A stretch of DNA of 59,762 nucleotides, from positions 1 to 59,762 of IMG/VR virus record IMGVR_UViG_3300005432_000333, one strand, 5' to 3'. How positions within the stretch are numbered: position 1 is the first letter of the stretch; every line of letters starts with the position of its first letter. The notes beneath the pieces were generated by a model. It ran no database searches. It was not told the origin of the DNA and worked only from the letters and a program-made list of their open reading frames with translations. Origin of the DNA: a virus. A program made the position numbers and the translations under genes. Positions 46,406 to 56,250 of the stretch are shown here, piece by piece.

Positions 46406-47015
46406 CTAAAACCTTTGGTTGGAACTCAAATATTTTAGCATGGTACTCGTGCTGTTTGTCAACAGGAATCTTTTGATTGTTCCAACTGAAATGTCCTGTG
46501 TATATGCCTTTGTCCAATTCTTCATCATATGTCGCCGTGTCGGGTCTTAACCACCATGGATCAAACGTGTTGTATTTTTCCGAGAACCAGTCCGGTCTAT
46601 CTAAAAGTATAAGCTCTTTGCTGTCTTTGTCAACCGTATAGGTAATACCGTCGCCCTGCCAGGAACTGAGTGATATGTGATTTATGACAATCTTACTATC
46701 TAGTATGCTGTTGGCCTTGCAGAAACACACGGCCGCCATTATCTGATCGTAAGGTGGTTTTGGTAACTCGATAAACCTATTATTGGTATTAGTTTTCAAA
46801 ATACCATATAATTTTTCATCACGCCATGTGGTAATTGTATTTGCAAACACTTGTTCAAAAAGACTTTTCAATCTTTCAAAGTATTCTGTCTGTTCTTTTA
46901 AATTTGCAGTGTGAGGTGTGAGTGATATTTCTACCTTGTACTCGTTAGGAAAAAGTTCTCCGTCGACGATTATTATTGATTTAAATTTAGTTTTCCAAGT
47001 GAAACTGTTTGACAT
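46380..47015 (-). CDS. Hypothetical protein
   Basis: 211 residues. FTWKTKFKSIIIVDGELFPNEYKVEISLTPHTAN and NNRFIELPKPPYDQIMAAVCFCKANSILDSKIVINHISLSSWQGDGITY are the most distinctive parts. No motif set recognised. The ATG at 47015 is chosen over two upstream TTG codons. It overlaps the DnaE-like gene by 26 nt and so belongs to the same unit as that gene and the oxygenase. Confidence 0.55.
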   Translation of the reverse strand: MSNSFTWKTKFKSIIIVDGELFPNEYKVEISLTPHTANLKEQTEYFERLKSLFEQVFANTITTWRDEKLYGILKTNTNNRFIELPKPPYDQIMAAVCFCKANSILDSKIVINHISLSSWQGDGITYTVDKDSKELILLDRPDWFSEKYNTFDPWWLRPDTATYDEELDKGIYTGHFSWNNQKIPVDKQHEYHAKIFEFQPKVLDGGKDKNK

Positions 47016-47027
47016 CAACAATACTTA

Positions 47028-47279
47028 CTAGTCTATGTTGATCAGGTCTCCAATATCTGGTTCGTTCCTTAATTTCTTGTTGTTCTTGTGCCAGGCCTCA
47101 ATTCTTCTTTGTCTGATGGCATCACGATATGTGTTGAGAGCCATTTGTAGATTGGCCAACATTTCAGGATTACGTCCACGTCTTGCTATTGCAACTTTTC
47201 TTGTGAGATCTTTAATCCTTTTTGAAATGTCCTCTTCGGACATATTACCTATTTCTTCTTGCATTGGATGGAAATACAT
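47028..47279 (-). CDS. Small helical protein
   Basis: 83 residues, helical and charged: MSEEDISKRIKDLTRKVAIARRGRNPEMLANLQMALNTYRDAIRQRRIEAWHKNNKKL. The ATG at 47279 follows AGGAGG and is preferred over the in-frame GTGs at 47285 and 47282. Function unknown; it closes the tail-fibre unit that begins at 59002. Similar small helical proteins occur in T4-like marine phages. Confidence 0.6.
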   Translation of the reverse strand: MYFHPMQEEIGNMSEEDISKRIKDLTRKVAIARRGRNPEMLANLQMALNTYRDAIRQRRIEAWHKNNKKLRNEPDIGDLINID

Positions 47280-47291
47280 CACCACCTCCTA

Positions 47292-47855
47292 TTAGATATA
47301 GTTTTTGCCTAACTGATGCATCAATATGGTAGTGCCTCCATCTGCACTCATGAATTCATACAGATATCTACCTGATGTTGGACATGTGATTGTTTTAGAA
47401 CTGCCATCTCCGCCATCAACATTTTCTGATACTTTCACACTGTTTGGAATTGTGATTGTGTGTGCTGTACTGGCGTAGCCAATATCTAAAATTATTCTGC
47501 CCAGTTTGCCTGTTGCTGGTAGGTTCAGGAAACTCAAAGTTATTGAAGCATTGGTTGTCAAAGTTTGATAATGACCTTTTTCATGGTCTAATGTGATTGC
47601 ACCGCCTGTTGTGCCATGTGCGAACACTGTTTCTGAATTGTCTTTTAATTCTGCATCTGAAACAATATTACCTGAGAAATCATTGTTAGCATTTAGGCTT
47701 GCCTTATTACTCTGTAGGTCTTCAATTTCAGTTTTTGTTTCCGTGAAGTTGTTCTTGATTGCATTGAAGTTGTCCCTCATGCCCTGAGAACTGTTGTCTT
47801 GTCCTGCTGTTGGGTATGTCCCGTCTATGTTTCCTGGTACTATGTTACTTGCCAT
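47292..47855 (-). CDS. Virion fibre-associated protein with shared N-terminal module
   Basis: 187 residues. N-terminal NIDGTYPTAGQDNSSQGMRDNFNAIKNNFTETKTEIEDL is a weaker version of the module found at the start of the three large fibre proteins: G-x-x-x-D-N-x-x-x-x-x-R-x-x-x-x-x-I-x-x-N-F-x-E. The remainder is beta-rich (GAITLDHEKGHYQTLTTNASITLSFL...). Probably a fibre or baseplate component. It starts directly at the stop of the 733-residue gene. Confidence 0.65.
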   Translation of the reverse strand: MASNIVPGNIDGTYPTAGQDNSSQGMRDNFNAIKNNFTETKTEIEDLQSNKASLNANNDFSGNIVSDAELKDNSETVFAHGTTGGAITLDHEKGHYQTLTTNASITLSFLNLPATGKLGRIILDIGYASTAHTITIPNSVKVSENVDGGDGSSKTITCPTSGRYLYEFMSADGGTTILMHQLGKNYI

Positions 47856-50056
47856 TATGTTATATCCCTAAATCTTAGATATTTATCGTTGCTTCTCTCC
47901 ACGGTTATAACATCTCCGTCTGCCGGCACCGATGCTATGTTGAAAACAATGGTCGTTTTTTGATTACCAACATCATGCGTAAGATGATAGTCTAATCCTC
48001 CTTCATCATCCCTTGTCTTGGTTGTTGTGCCAACTTTTACCAAAATATCTTCTTCATGCACTATTTCGTCTAGGGCAAAAGATAATGTAGACCCATCACC
48101 TGTAAATGTTGATGGTGAAACTTTGCTTGTTGATACAGAATATCTGTCTATTATAAACAGTATTTTTTTGAAATCTAAGTTTAAATCTTCTATCCTCTTC
48201 TTTAATTTTCCAGATGTGCCCGGTTTACAATACAATATTGGCACTGCTTTTATGTAACCCAGCGGACCTTGTGAGCCAGCCTGTTCTGTCTTCATCCATA
48301 ACGGTAGGTAAGTCCATTCGTCATGACCCAATGCTTTGATCCTGTCTCTCATGTTTTCAACTGCATTTGGCCTTATTGTTGTTGCCCCTGTTTCTATCCC
48401 GTCATTGTTAACAAATCTATCAACAATATCTAAATAGACAACTTCGTAGATCACTGTGCCATTCTGTTTTGCAACCGCTGTTTTCAAATCACCAAAATAT
48501 AATGTCACAGGTGCATGATTAGATTCCATTTGATTCTGATACGTTGTCAGTGTCTGTGTTTCCACTCCAGCAATCATCAACATCTTAGGCGTAAGTTTCA
48601 TGCCGAAGTTTGCGTCCTCTGGTCTGTAAATCTCTTCTGGAGAATTAATATTTGGATCTTGTGCTATATTGTAGAATATATTTTCGTCTATAAAAGAAGT
48701 TGCCTGTCCTTCAAAGGATCCATATTCAATTGATGTGTATGGTATGTCAACAAGCACTGTGAATGTTTTTGTTGCGGCCAGTTCTTCATACTGATCACTT
48801 ACAGTCACAGTGAAAGTATAGGATCTAGTAGAATCTGTAAAGTCACTTGACCTGATTGTTCCAACCAGATTGCCTAGGGGAGAAAGTGTAATGCCCGGTG
48901 GTAGGCTTCCTGATGCTAATTTGTAAAACAGAACTCTGTTCGGCTGTTCAGGATCTGCCTGTATGTTCAGTGTGCTTGGAATATCGGCATGTAAAGTTCC
49001 AACGTTTTCGTCTGTTGTGAATTGGATACCTATGTCTATGTCTCCCAACACTGTCATTGTGAATGATTTGTCTGTGAAAACCTGTTGTCCTGTGTCCATG
49101 GTTCTTGTTGCTCTCATGGTAAAGACGAAATCTGTTTGTACTTCTCCCTGCCTTGGAAGGAAACCAAAAATTTCTCCTGAATTTGAATCTATCTGTAGTC
49201 CTGTTGGCAATGTGCCGTCCTGCAATGAGTAGACGAAAGCATTTCCTGTTGAGTCAGCGTCTTCTATGTCTATTTTGATAACCACTTGGTTGTCGTGTCT
49301 GAATGTTCCTAGTGCTGTGTTAGTCAAGAACACAGGTCTTCTTTGAGATGAAAGGTCCATTGTGATTGGGAAATTGTTTATTTCCGTCATGTCCGCTGTG
49401 ATATTAGGATTGTTCACGTTCCAATAGGCCGCCGAGTACACAAATATATGATTTTCTTGTGTTGTAACCGAAGTTCCGTCACTCACTCTACAAGTGATAG
49501 GAAATGTCATTGCAATCTGTCTTGTCGAATCTTCAAAGTAGTCGTCAGTGAGCCTGCATATTCCTGTCAATTCTCCTGCTTCGCTCAAAGATAATCCAGG
49601 TGGCAATATTCCTGACTGTATTTCAAATCTCATATCTCTTCCAACTGCTCGGTCACCGTCTGTTGCATGGAATTGGAAGTCTACACGTTCTCCGTCCAAC
49701 ACCCAATACAGTCCTACTCTAGTTGAGTCTGCAAGTTGTAACTGTCCAGCCGCAGTTGTGAATACTGGATTGTCTTGTCCCTCGATGTCTAATGAAAAAG
49801 TTCTGTCTGTTATGGTACTGCCGGCCGTGGCTCGCACGACGAAGGTGTAAAGAGTTCTTTTGGCAACCTCAGCCGGAGTACCTGTAAGTAAGCCTGTGGA
49901 AGTCAGAGACATTCCAGTTGGTAGGCTTCCTGCGATTATGGAGTAAGTGATGGCCGTTGAGTCACTAGTATTCGCCTCAAGTTGAAGTGAATACGTGCTG
50001 TCTTCGGCGAATGTCGCCAATTTACCTTCTGTGGTTGTCCACACCGGTGTTGCCAT
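47855..50056 (-). CDS. Large virion protein with four Ig-like (He_PIG) repeats
   Basis: 733 residues. Residues about 1-430 hold four putative-Ig repeats with the motif SG-x-LP-x-G-x-x-L-x-x-x-G-x-L-x-G: IIAGSLPTGMSLTSTGLLTG, IQSGILPPGLSLSEAGELTG, LQDGTLPTGLQIDSNSGEIFG and LASGSLPPGITLSPLGNLVG. Such repeats are common in phage adhesion proteins. The C-terminal 300 residues form other domains, including a TFTGDGSTLSFALDE block. Late promoter and AAGGAG site upstream. Likely a tail-surface or host-binding protein. Confidence 0.75.
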   Translation of the reverse strand: MATPVWTTTEGKLATFAEDSTYSLQLEANTSDSTAITYSIIAGSLPTGMSLTSTGLLTGTPAEVAKRTLYTFVVRATAGSTITDRTFSLDIEGQDNPVFTTAAGQLQLADSTRVGLYWVLDGERVDFQFHATDGDRAVGRDMRFEIQSGILPPGLSLSEAGELTGICRLTDDYFEDSTRQIAMTFPITCRVSDGTSVTTQENHIFVYSAAYWNVNNPNITADMTEINNFPITMDLSSQRRPVFLTNTALGTFRHDNQVVIKIDIEDADSTGNAFVYSLQDGTLPTGLQIDSNSGEIFGFLPRQGEVQTDFVFTMRATRTMDTGQQVFTDKSFTMTVLGDIDIGIQFTTDENVGTLHADIPSTLNIQADPEQPNRVLFYKLASGSLPPGITLSPLGNLVGTIRSSDFTDSTRSYTFTVTVSDQYEELAATKTFTVLVDIPYTSIEYGSFEGQATSFIDENIFYNIAQDPNINSPEEIYRPEDANFGMKLTPKMLMIAGVETQTLTTYQNQMESNHAPVTLYFGDLKTAVAKQNGTVIYEVVYLDIVDRFVNNDGIETGATTIRPNAVENMRDRIKALGHDEWTYLPLWMKTEQAGSQGPLGYIKAVPILYCKPGTSGKLKKRIEDLNLDFKKILFIIDRYSVSTSKVSPSTFTGDGSTLSFALDEIVHEEDILVKVGTTTKTRDDEGGLDYHLTHDVGNQKTTIVFNIASVPADGDVITVERSNDKYLRFRDIT

Positions 50057-50077
50057 TAACTTTACTCCTTACAAGGG

Positions 50078-50085
50078 TATTTATT
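50078..50085 (-). promoter_or_regulatory. T4-type late promoter
   Basis: AATAAATA on the minus strand, 21 nt before the ATG at 50056 with AAGGAG between them. Confidence 0.65.
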
Positions 50086-50090
50086 GGATA

Positions 50091-50249
50091 TCAGTGGTGA
50101 TTATTCTGTGTACGAATCCAGTGTTCTAGGTGCTGTTGGAGGTCTTCACGCTTGATCTTGTCTGATTCACGCTTGATGGCTTCCTTCAAACGATTAATCT
50201 CAGATCGGGGAGATTTATACTGTCTCTGGTACCTGGTGTATTTCCTCAT
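50091..50249 (-). CDS. 52-residue basic helical protein
   Basis: Short gene translating to 52 residues: MRKYTRYQRQYKSPRSEIN, then a charged helix (RLKEAIKRESDKIKREDLQQ) and an aromatic/His tail (LEHWIRTQNNHH). Strongly basic. It lies between the 455- and 733-residue fibre genes, in the only spot of this region not otherwise coding. No ribosome site stands out. Function unknown. Confidence 0.5.
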   Translation of the reverse strand: MRKYTRYQRQYKSPRSEINRLKEAIKRESDKIKREDLQQHLEHWIRTQNNHH

Positions 50250-50274
50250 AGATGTGTGTTGTGTCTAAATTATA

Positions 50275-51642
50275 TTAAACGTTTATTTTACATGCCTGGG
50301 TTTTGAATGTCACAGATCCAGGAGAGATGTTTGTGGCTCTCAATCTAACATTATTTCCATCAATATCAACACTGTAAGTGGCCACAGCACCTCCGCTGTA
50401 AGTTGATATAGATCCAAACGTGGCGATGTATGCGTTTGACCCATCATGTGTGACGTTGGCCTCAACCATCTCGTGTCTACCGTTTGTGGCATCAACCGCG
50501 GATATAAAAAACTTGGCACTTCTGTCAACAGTTTTGTTAAATGAAGAAATTGTGTCAGTTTGTGAACTTGCTATGTCCTTCGTTGTATCAGAAATAGCCG
50601 AGTGGGTTAAAGCCGCACCCGCAGTCGCGAATGACAATGTGCCCGAACCGTCTGTTGTCAAGAACTGTCCTGCTGTTCCGTCCGTGGTTGGGAACACGAA
50701 TCCGCTGATTGATACACCGCCTGTGCCACTACCTGATAATTCAAGGTCAGCATTAGACTCGGTGGTTGTTACAGTGTTGTCTCGTATTGTGATTCCATCT
50801 ATTACCGCCGAAGTGGTTGCAGTAAGTGTGGTGAAAGTTCCTGCCAATGGTGTCGAGGCACCTATCACTGTGTTGTCAATGGTTCCGCCATTGATGTCCG
50901 CTTTGGACATCACAACAGATCCTGTTCCTGCCGGTTCTATTGTTAAGTCAGAGTTGGATTGTGTTGTTGTAATTTTGTTGTCTGTTATCTTAATGTTCCC
51001 ATCAACGGTAAGGGTGTTAAGAACTACACTTCCTGTTCCACCTGGTGTAAGGTTTAGGTCAGCGTTTGAAGATGTGCCAATGATGTTGTCATTAAAAGTA
51101 AGATTGTCTATTGTAGTTGTACCAACTAAACTAGTTGTGCCAGTAACATTCAAAGTTGACAGTGTTGTCAATCCAGATGGAACAGCCAATGTTGATGAAA
51201 CCGAAGTTGCACCTGTCAGAGTTGATGTCCCTTCAACAGTCAGTGTGCCGTCAACAATAAGTCCATCATTAATATTAATAATAGAAGAATCATCTGAACT
51301 TAAAGTTGTTCCATTAATCTTGATTGCGCCAAAAACCACAGATCCTGTGCCCGATGGAATCAAATTAATATTCTCGTTTGATCTTGTGCCTTCTATGTTG
51401 TTGTCGTTGAATCGGAATGCTGGAAAATTCACTGATCCAGCACCTGCAGGTCCAAAAATCAAGTCATCATTACTTCTGATTGTTTTAATCGAGTTTCCAC
51501 TTATGAGGATGGCGTCAGATGATATACCAGGAGCCGTGTAGACTTCTGTGAAGTTCTCATTGATCTTACGCATCGCCTCACGTAAAGTATCACCTGTACC
51601 GTCGTTTGCGTTAGATCCTCTGTTTATTACCTGTTGTGCCAT
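50275..51642 (-). CDS. Tail fibre/adhesin-like protein with shared N-terminal module
   Basis: 455 residues. The N-terminal module GDTLREAMRKINENFTEVY is shared with the 1909- and 538-residue proteins. Residues 40-320 have repeats of the type S-N-x-D-L-x-L-x-x-x-G-T-G-S-V-V (for example SNSDLTIEPAGTGSVV), suggesting a beta-helical shaft. The last 90 residues contain one copy (SAKFFISAVDATNGRHEMVE..., then VTHDGSNAYIATFG) of the unit repeated about 13 times in the neighbouring gene. It starts one base after that gene's stop. Late virion protein. Confidence 0.75.
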   Translation of the reverse strand: MAQQVINRGSNANDGTGDTLREAMRKINENFTEVYTAPGISSDAILISGNSIKTIRSNDDLIFGPAGAGSVNFPAFRFNDNNIEGTRSNENINLIPSGTGSVVFGAIKINGTTLSSDDSSIININDGLIVDGTLTVEGTSTLTGATSVSSTLAVPSGLTTLSTLNVTGTTSLVGTTTIDNLTFNDNIIGTSSNADLNLTPGGTGSVVLNTLTVDGNIKITDNKITTTQSNSDLTIEPAGTGSVVMSKADINGGTIDNTVIGASTPLAGTFTTLTATTSAVIDGITIRDNTVTTTESNADLELSGSGTGGVSISGFVFPTTDGTAGQFLTTDGSGTLSFATAGAALTHSAISDTTKDIASSQTDTISSFNKTVDRSAKFFISAVDATNGRHEMVEANVTHDGSNAYIATFGSISTYSGGAVATYSVDIDGNNVRLRATNISPGSVTFKTQACKINV

Positions 51643-51643
51643 A

Positions 51644-54600
51644 TTAAACCTTCATTAACCTTCTCACCACTGTTACAGTGTGCGTGTTAGTATTACTTAT
51701 CGTACCTCTCAACCTGACATTGTCTCCAACTACGTCGGCAGTGATATCCACCATGTCGCCTGTGTGGTTAGTCACCCTACCAAATGTTGACAAATAAACG
51801 TTTGTGCCGTCATGTGTCAGGTTGGCATCCAGTGTTTCATATAAACCTAGAGAACCGCTGGCAGGATCACTGATTGAAATCTGATATTTTGCACTTCTGA
51901 ATTCTGTTTTGTCAAATGAGTCCAGTGTTGCAATGGAACTAGGTGCCCCGGCCGCCCTTGCAAGGTGTACCCTGTACATGTTGACAGTGGTATCTGTGTT
52001 CTGTTGATTGTTCTCTGCCCGAAGTTCAACGTTGCCGCTGTTCATGGCCGCGGTGAATTTCATCAGAGGCGTAGTTGTGGAATGTGTGCTGATGTTTGCC
52101 ACGTCATCTACGATGTAGGCATCCGCGCCATCTGATGTTACCATCAGTTCTGCTATCTGTGATTCATTCGCCGCATTTTTTCCAACAACAACATAGTTGG
52201 CAAGTTGATATGTGCTCTGTGCGAAACTGTCTAACACGTCATAAGCAAAACTTGTTCCTCGTAGCATGTGTATTCTGAATGCATTGACAATGGTGCTTCC
52301 GCCTGCTGATGAGGCCGCACTCAATGTCACAGTGTTTGATCCATCATGTGCCGCCGAAAGTGTGATCATTGGAGTCGACTTGGATGACACGTGGTTGGCG
52401 TGTGACACAAAGGCCTCCGCACCGTTGGTGATCACAGACGCTTCTTGTATCTCCGAAGTGCCTTCGGATGCGTTATGAGCCACGATCACATAGTGGGCAC
52501 CTGTTTGACTCGTGTCTTGGAAAGTGTCTATTGGAGTGGCCGAACTTGATACTGTCGCTGTGTCAATCAATTTAGAGTCAGCACCTTCGGCATTGTTTTC
52601 AGTGTCCGCCAATCGTATCCTGTAGAATTTTACTTTGACGTCAGGTATATTACCCGCACACCTCAATCTTAGATTGCCTCCAGATATGTCCGCAGTCAGT
52701 GTCACCAGTGAAACGTGTGAGAAGTGTTCGTTGAATGCAGTTATGTAGGCATCTGTGCCATCGTGCACCACAAGACATTCTATGTTGCTTGTGAAACCGG
52801 AAACAGTTTCTTTGGCAGAGATGTAATATTTTGCTCCCCTGTAACTCGAAGTTGCCCATGAGTCGAGGTTGTCAGTTTGTCCAACAGGTGCCTTCATGTG
52901 TACCCTGTATGCGGCAACCTTGGTCGAACCACCAGATGTTGAGGATGCCGACAGTGTCACAGTTGAAGAACCGTCATGTGCCGCTGTAAGATCAAGTTGG
53001 TTTGTTCCTTTCGTACTCACGTATGGTCCAGATGAAACAAAAGCACCTGTGCCATTTGTTATGACATTGGCTTCCTGTATCGATGCCGCCCCTTCAGTGG
53101 AGTTATATCCAATTATCACGTAGTGTGCACCGTCCACTTCCGTGTCTACGAATGTGTCAACTGCCGTTGAAGAACTCGATGCTACCACACCGCCTATCAC
53201 TTTGGTGTTAGTGAATGTTTGTGTTGATGGTTCATCATTTAAAATTACTTTATAGAAAGTTATCCTTGTGTTGTCCTGTGCCACCACCACTCTCAATCTG
53301 AGAAGACCACCACTTATATCTGCTGTGAGATTTCCATTGATCAAACTTGCACTGCCACTGTGGTGTTCATTGTATGAATTTATGAATGCGTTGGTGCCAT
53401 CATGTACGACCAAGGCCTCAATGTTGCTTACCTCGTTGCTGTCTAGGTTGTTTAGTGATATGAAATATTTCGCACCTCTGAAATCTGCGATTTGAAAACT
53501 GTCAATGGTTGCAGTTGAACTTGTTGGTGCTTTCAATCTGATTGCGAAAGCCTGCACAGTAGATGCTCCTGAAGTTGAACTTGCCTTGACACTTACTATC
53601 CCAGAAGATATTGTTGCAGATATCTCCAACATGTCTGTGCCTTTAGAACTAACATTTGGACCTTGTTGCACAAAAACATTTGTGCCGTCTGTTACTACCA
53701 CTGCCTCACAAATGAAATTTTCAGTTGAACCTTTTTGACCAGTGATCACGTAGTGTACAGCATCAGTGACACTGGCTTGGAATGCATCAAATTCAGTTGC
53801 AGTACTTGACACGATGGTGTTACCTATTATTTTCCTTGTGCTGTCACTGTTTGCCTCCTCGACTTCAGAGTCTCCAAATGCAACTACCCTGTTTACTATT
53901 ACTTTTGTGCTATCGCCCGCTGTGGCCGATCCTCTTAATCGTAAAGAAGTTCCATTTATGTCTGCTGTTAGATTGATAAGGCTGTTATTGCCTGTAAAAA
54001 ATTCGTTGTAGGTCGTAATGTATGCATTTGTGCCGTCATGTGTAACCAATGCTTCGATGTTTCCTGTTTCTCCTGTTGCCTGATTAACAACCGTGATGAA
54101 ATATTTGGCTCCATTGTGTGGTCCGTGTGTGAATGCATTAAGAGTGGTCTCCGTACTGTCTATGATACTCGTGTTAACAATGTCATTTACTAAACCTAAT
54201 TCTCCAGCGAACCCTGTGCCTGTGCCATCACCAAGTCCAATTCTGTAATATGCCATTGTGTTGTTGGCCGAAACACTACTGCCATCTGAGTCTGTTGATC
54301 TCAATCTTATTTTGCTTGTACTGTCACCAGCGGACACCATGTCAGTGGTGTAAATTGGATGTTGGTCCGCTTCATCTGTGCTTACTATTGACGAACTCGT
54401 CATGAATGAATCTTGTAAGTTGTGGCAAAGCGATATCTTCTGTGTCTCGAAACTGCCATTTGCAACGTCATGATTTATAACATAGAATAAAGCGCCATCA
54501 TACGTGCCTGCTGTGAACTCTGCACACGTGGTTGTGCCTGATGCTGATAGTGTGGCATGATTTCCTTCTGCCGCAACAGCATTCACTGTTGTTTCTTGTA

Positions 54601-56250
54601 TTCCTCCAACAGTCAAAGTATCTGTGTCTGCCTTGCCGTCACCACTCGTGTACCCAGAAGAGTCATTGTCACCCAATCCGATCCTGTAGTAGGCCAGTGT
54701 GTTGGAGTTCGATTTTGAAGAGTCATCTAGTCTTCCACCATTACCTAGCAATCTCACATCACTTCCACTGACGTCTGCGTCTGTCTCTAGGTGATTGTGA
54801 CTTAGGTCAGTCCGCGTGATCGAAGATGACGTTATGAATGCATCTGAATTGTTGTGCATCACTGAATATTTGAAAGTGGCCAGTCCGGAGTTTTCTATGT
54901 CATTTGAAACTCCCAAATACCATGCACTGTCGTAGGCAGATTTGTCAAAATCTGCAAGTGTTCTTTGTGTGCTTAATATGGAAGTACATGTTCCTGTCGC
55001 TGTGATGGTGTCTACCCTTGTCTCATTGGCACCACCAAACGTGACTCCTGCATTTAATCCAATTTTTCCAGTTGTGCCAGTTGAAGTGTTGTCTCCTAGG
55101 CCTATCGCATAATATGAAATTGCATTTTGTATCGCTGTTGATCCATCAGTAACACCAGTTGCTTTCAATTCTATGTTGGAACCATTGACTCCAACATCAA
55201 ATGCAGTGATGTCATTCATTGCACCTGTTTTCACCACATGTGAATCTGAAACAAATGCATCACGTGTGCTTCCATCGGAGGTGATCCCGTGGTGAACTGA
55301 CAATTTGTTTATTTTGAATTCATTGTTGGTTATATCCTTCTGTACCATGTGATAGAACACACTGTCGTAATCGGATTGAGCAACGGTGTTGATGACTTTT
55401 TGAGTGGTCATGTCAGGATTGACGTCACCTCTGAAACTGTTTGTGTCTATCGTTGTTGATGCTGTGTTGCTGACTGTCTGTGCACCAATAACCTTTTCAT
55501 AACTGTTGATTGTTGAGTCCGATTCGTTGTCTGCAAGAAGAACTCTGTACATTGTGCATCTACAAGTTCCTGCTGTACCATTGGAACCTCTCACTATTAC
55601 ATCACCTCCAAAAATAACTGCTGAAAATGTCACCAATTCGGTGTTGCCGGAATTGGTTGATAATTTATTGTATTCGGTAATAAATGCGTCAGAGCCGTTG
55701 TGTACCACAAGCAGTTCAGCGTTCATTACTTCGTTTGTTGTTGTGTTGTTCACTGACACATAATACTTTGCTCCCCTGTAACTCGAAGTTGCCCATGTGT
55801 CTATTGTTGTAGTTGCACTCTCAACGTCTGCTATGACTTTTGTGGCCACGGGCCCATCTGAGTATCCTGATGAATCATTATCTCCCAAACCAAGCCTATA
55901 AAAAGTCAATGCATTGAACGTGGATTTAGTCGAACCGTCTGCCAGTGTGCCTGCCTGTCCTTTGAATCTTACTTTTCCTACTGACGTTCTTATATCAGTA
56001 TTTGTGGAAATTATTTGATCGTCGTTATTTGTTTTAATAATTTGCGTTGTCCCATCAAAGGTATCAAATGTGCTACCATCATCAGTCCCTTGGGCAATGG
56101 TTGTCTTGAATCCTGCATACTCGATTGAACTGTCAGCGGCGTCATATCTCTGCAAACAAAGATACCATGCACTGTCATACTTTGCTTGATCCCACTCGTC
56201 TAGCAAACTGTCTGAGCCTGCACCTATATTTTCGTGAGCACCAACGGCTG
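51644..56250 (-). repeat. Tandem protein-coding repeats in the giant fibre gene
   Basis: About 13 diverged units of roughly 300-390 nt. One pair retains an identical 31-nt stretch (52830-52860 and 55767-55797, beginning ttgctcccctgtaactcg after the first base), far above the level of neighbouring copies, which suggests recent recombination or gene conversion. Confidence 0.7.

Noticed and set aside
50420-51541. Long plus-strand open frame of 373 codons opposite the fibre gene
   Set aside because: Mirror of a repetitive, Thr/Gly/Val-rich minus-strand gene. The product is Pro/Val/Ser-rich nonsense with no ribosome site, and the minus frame has the family N-terminus.
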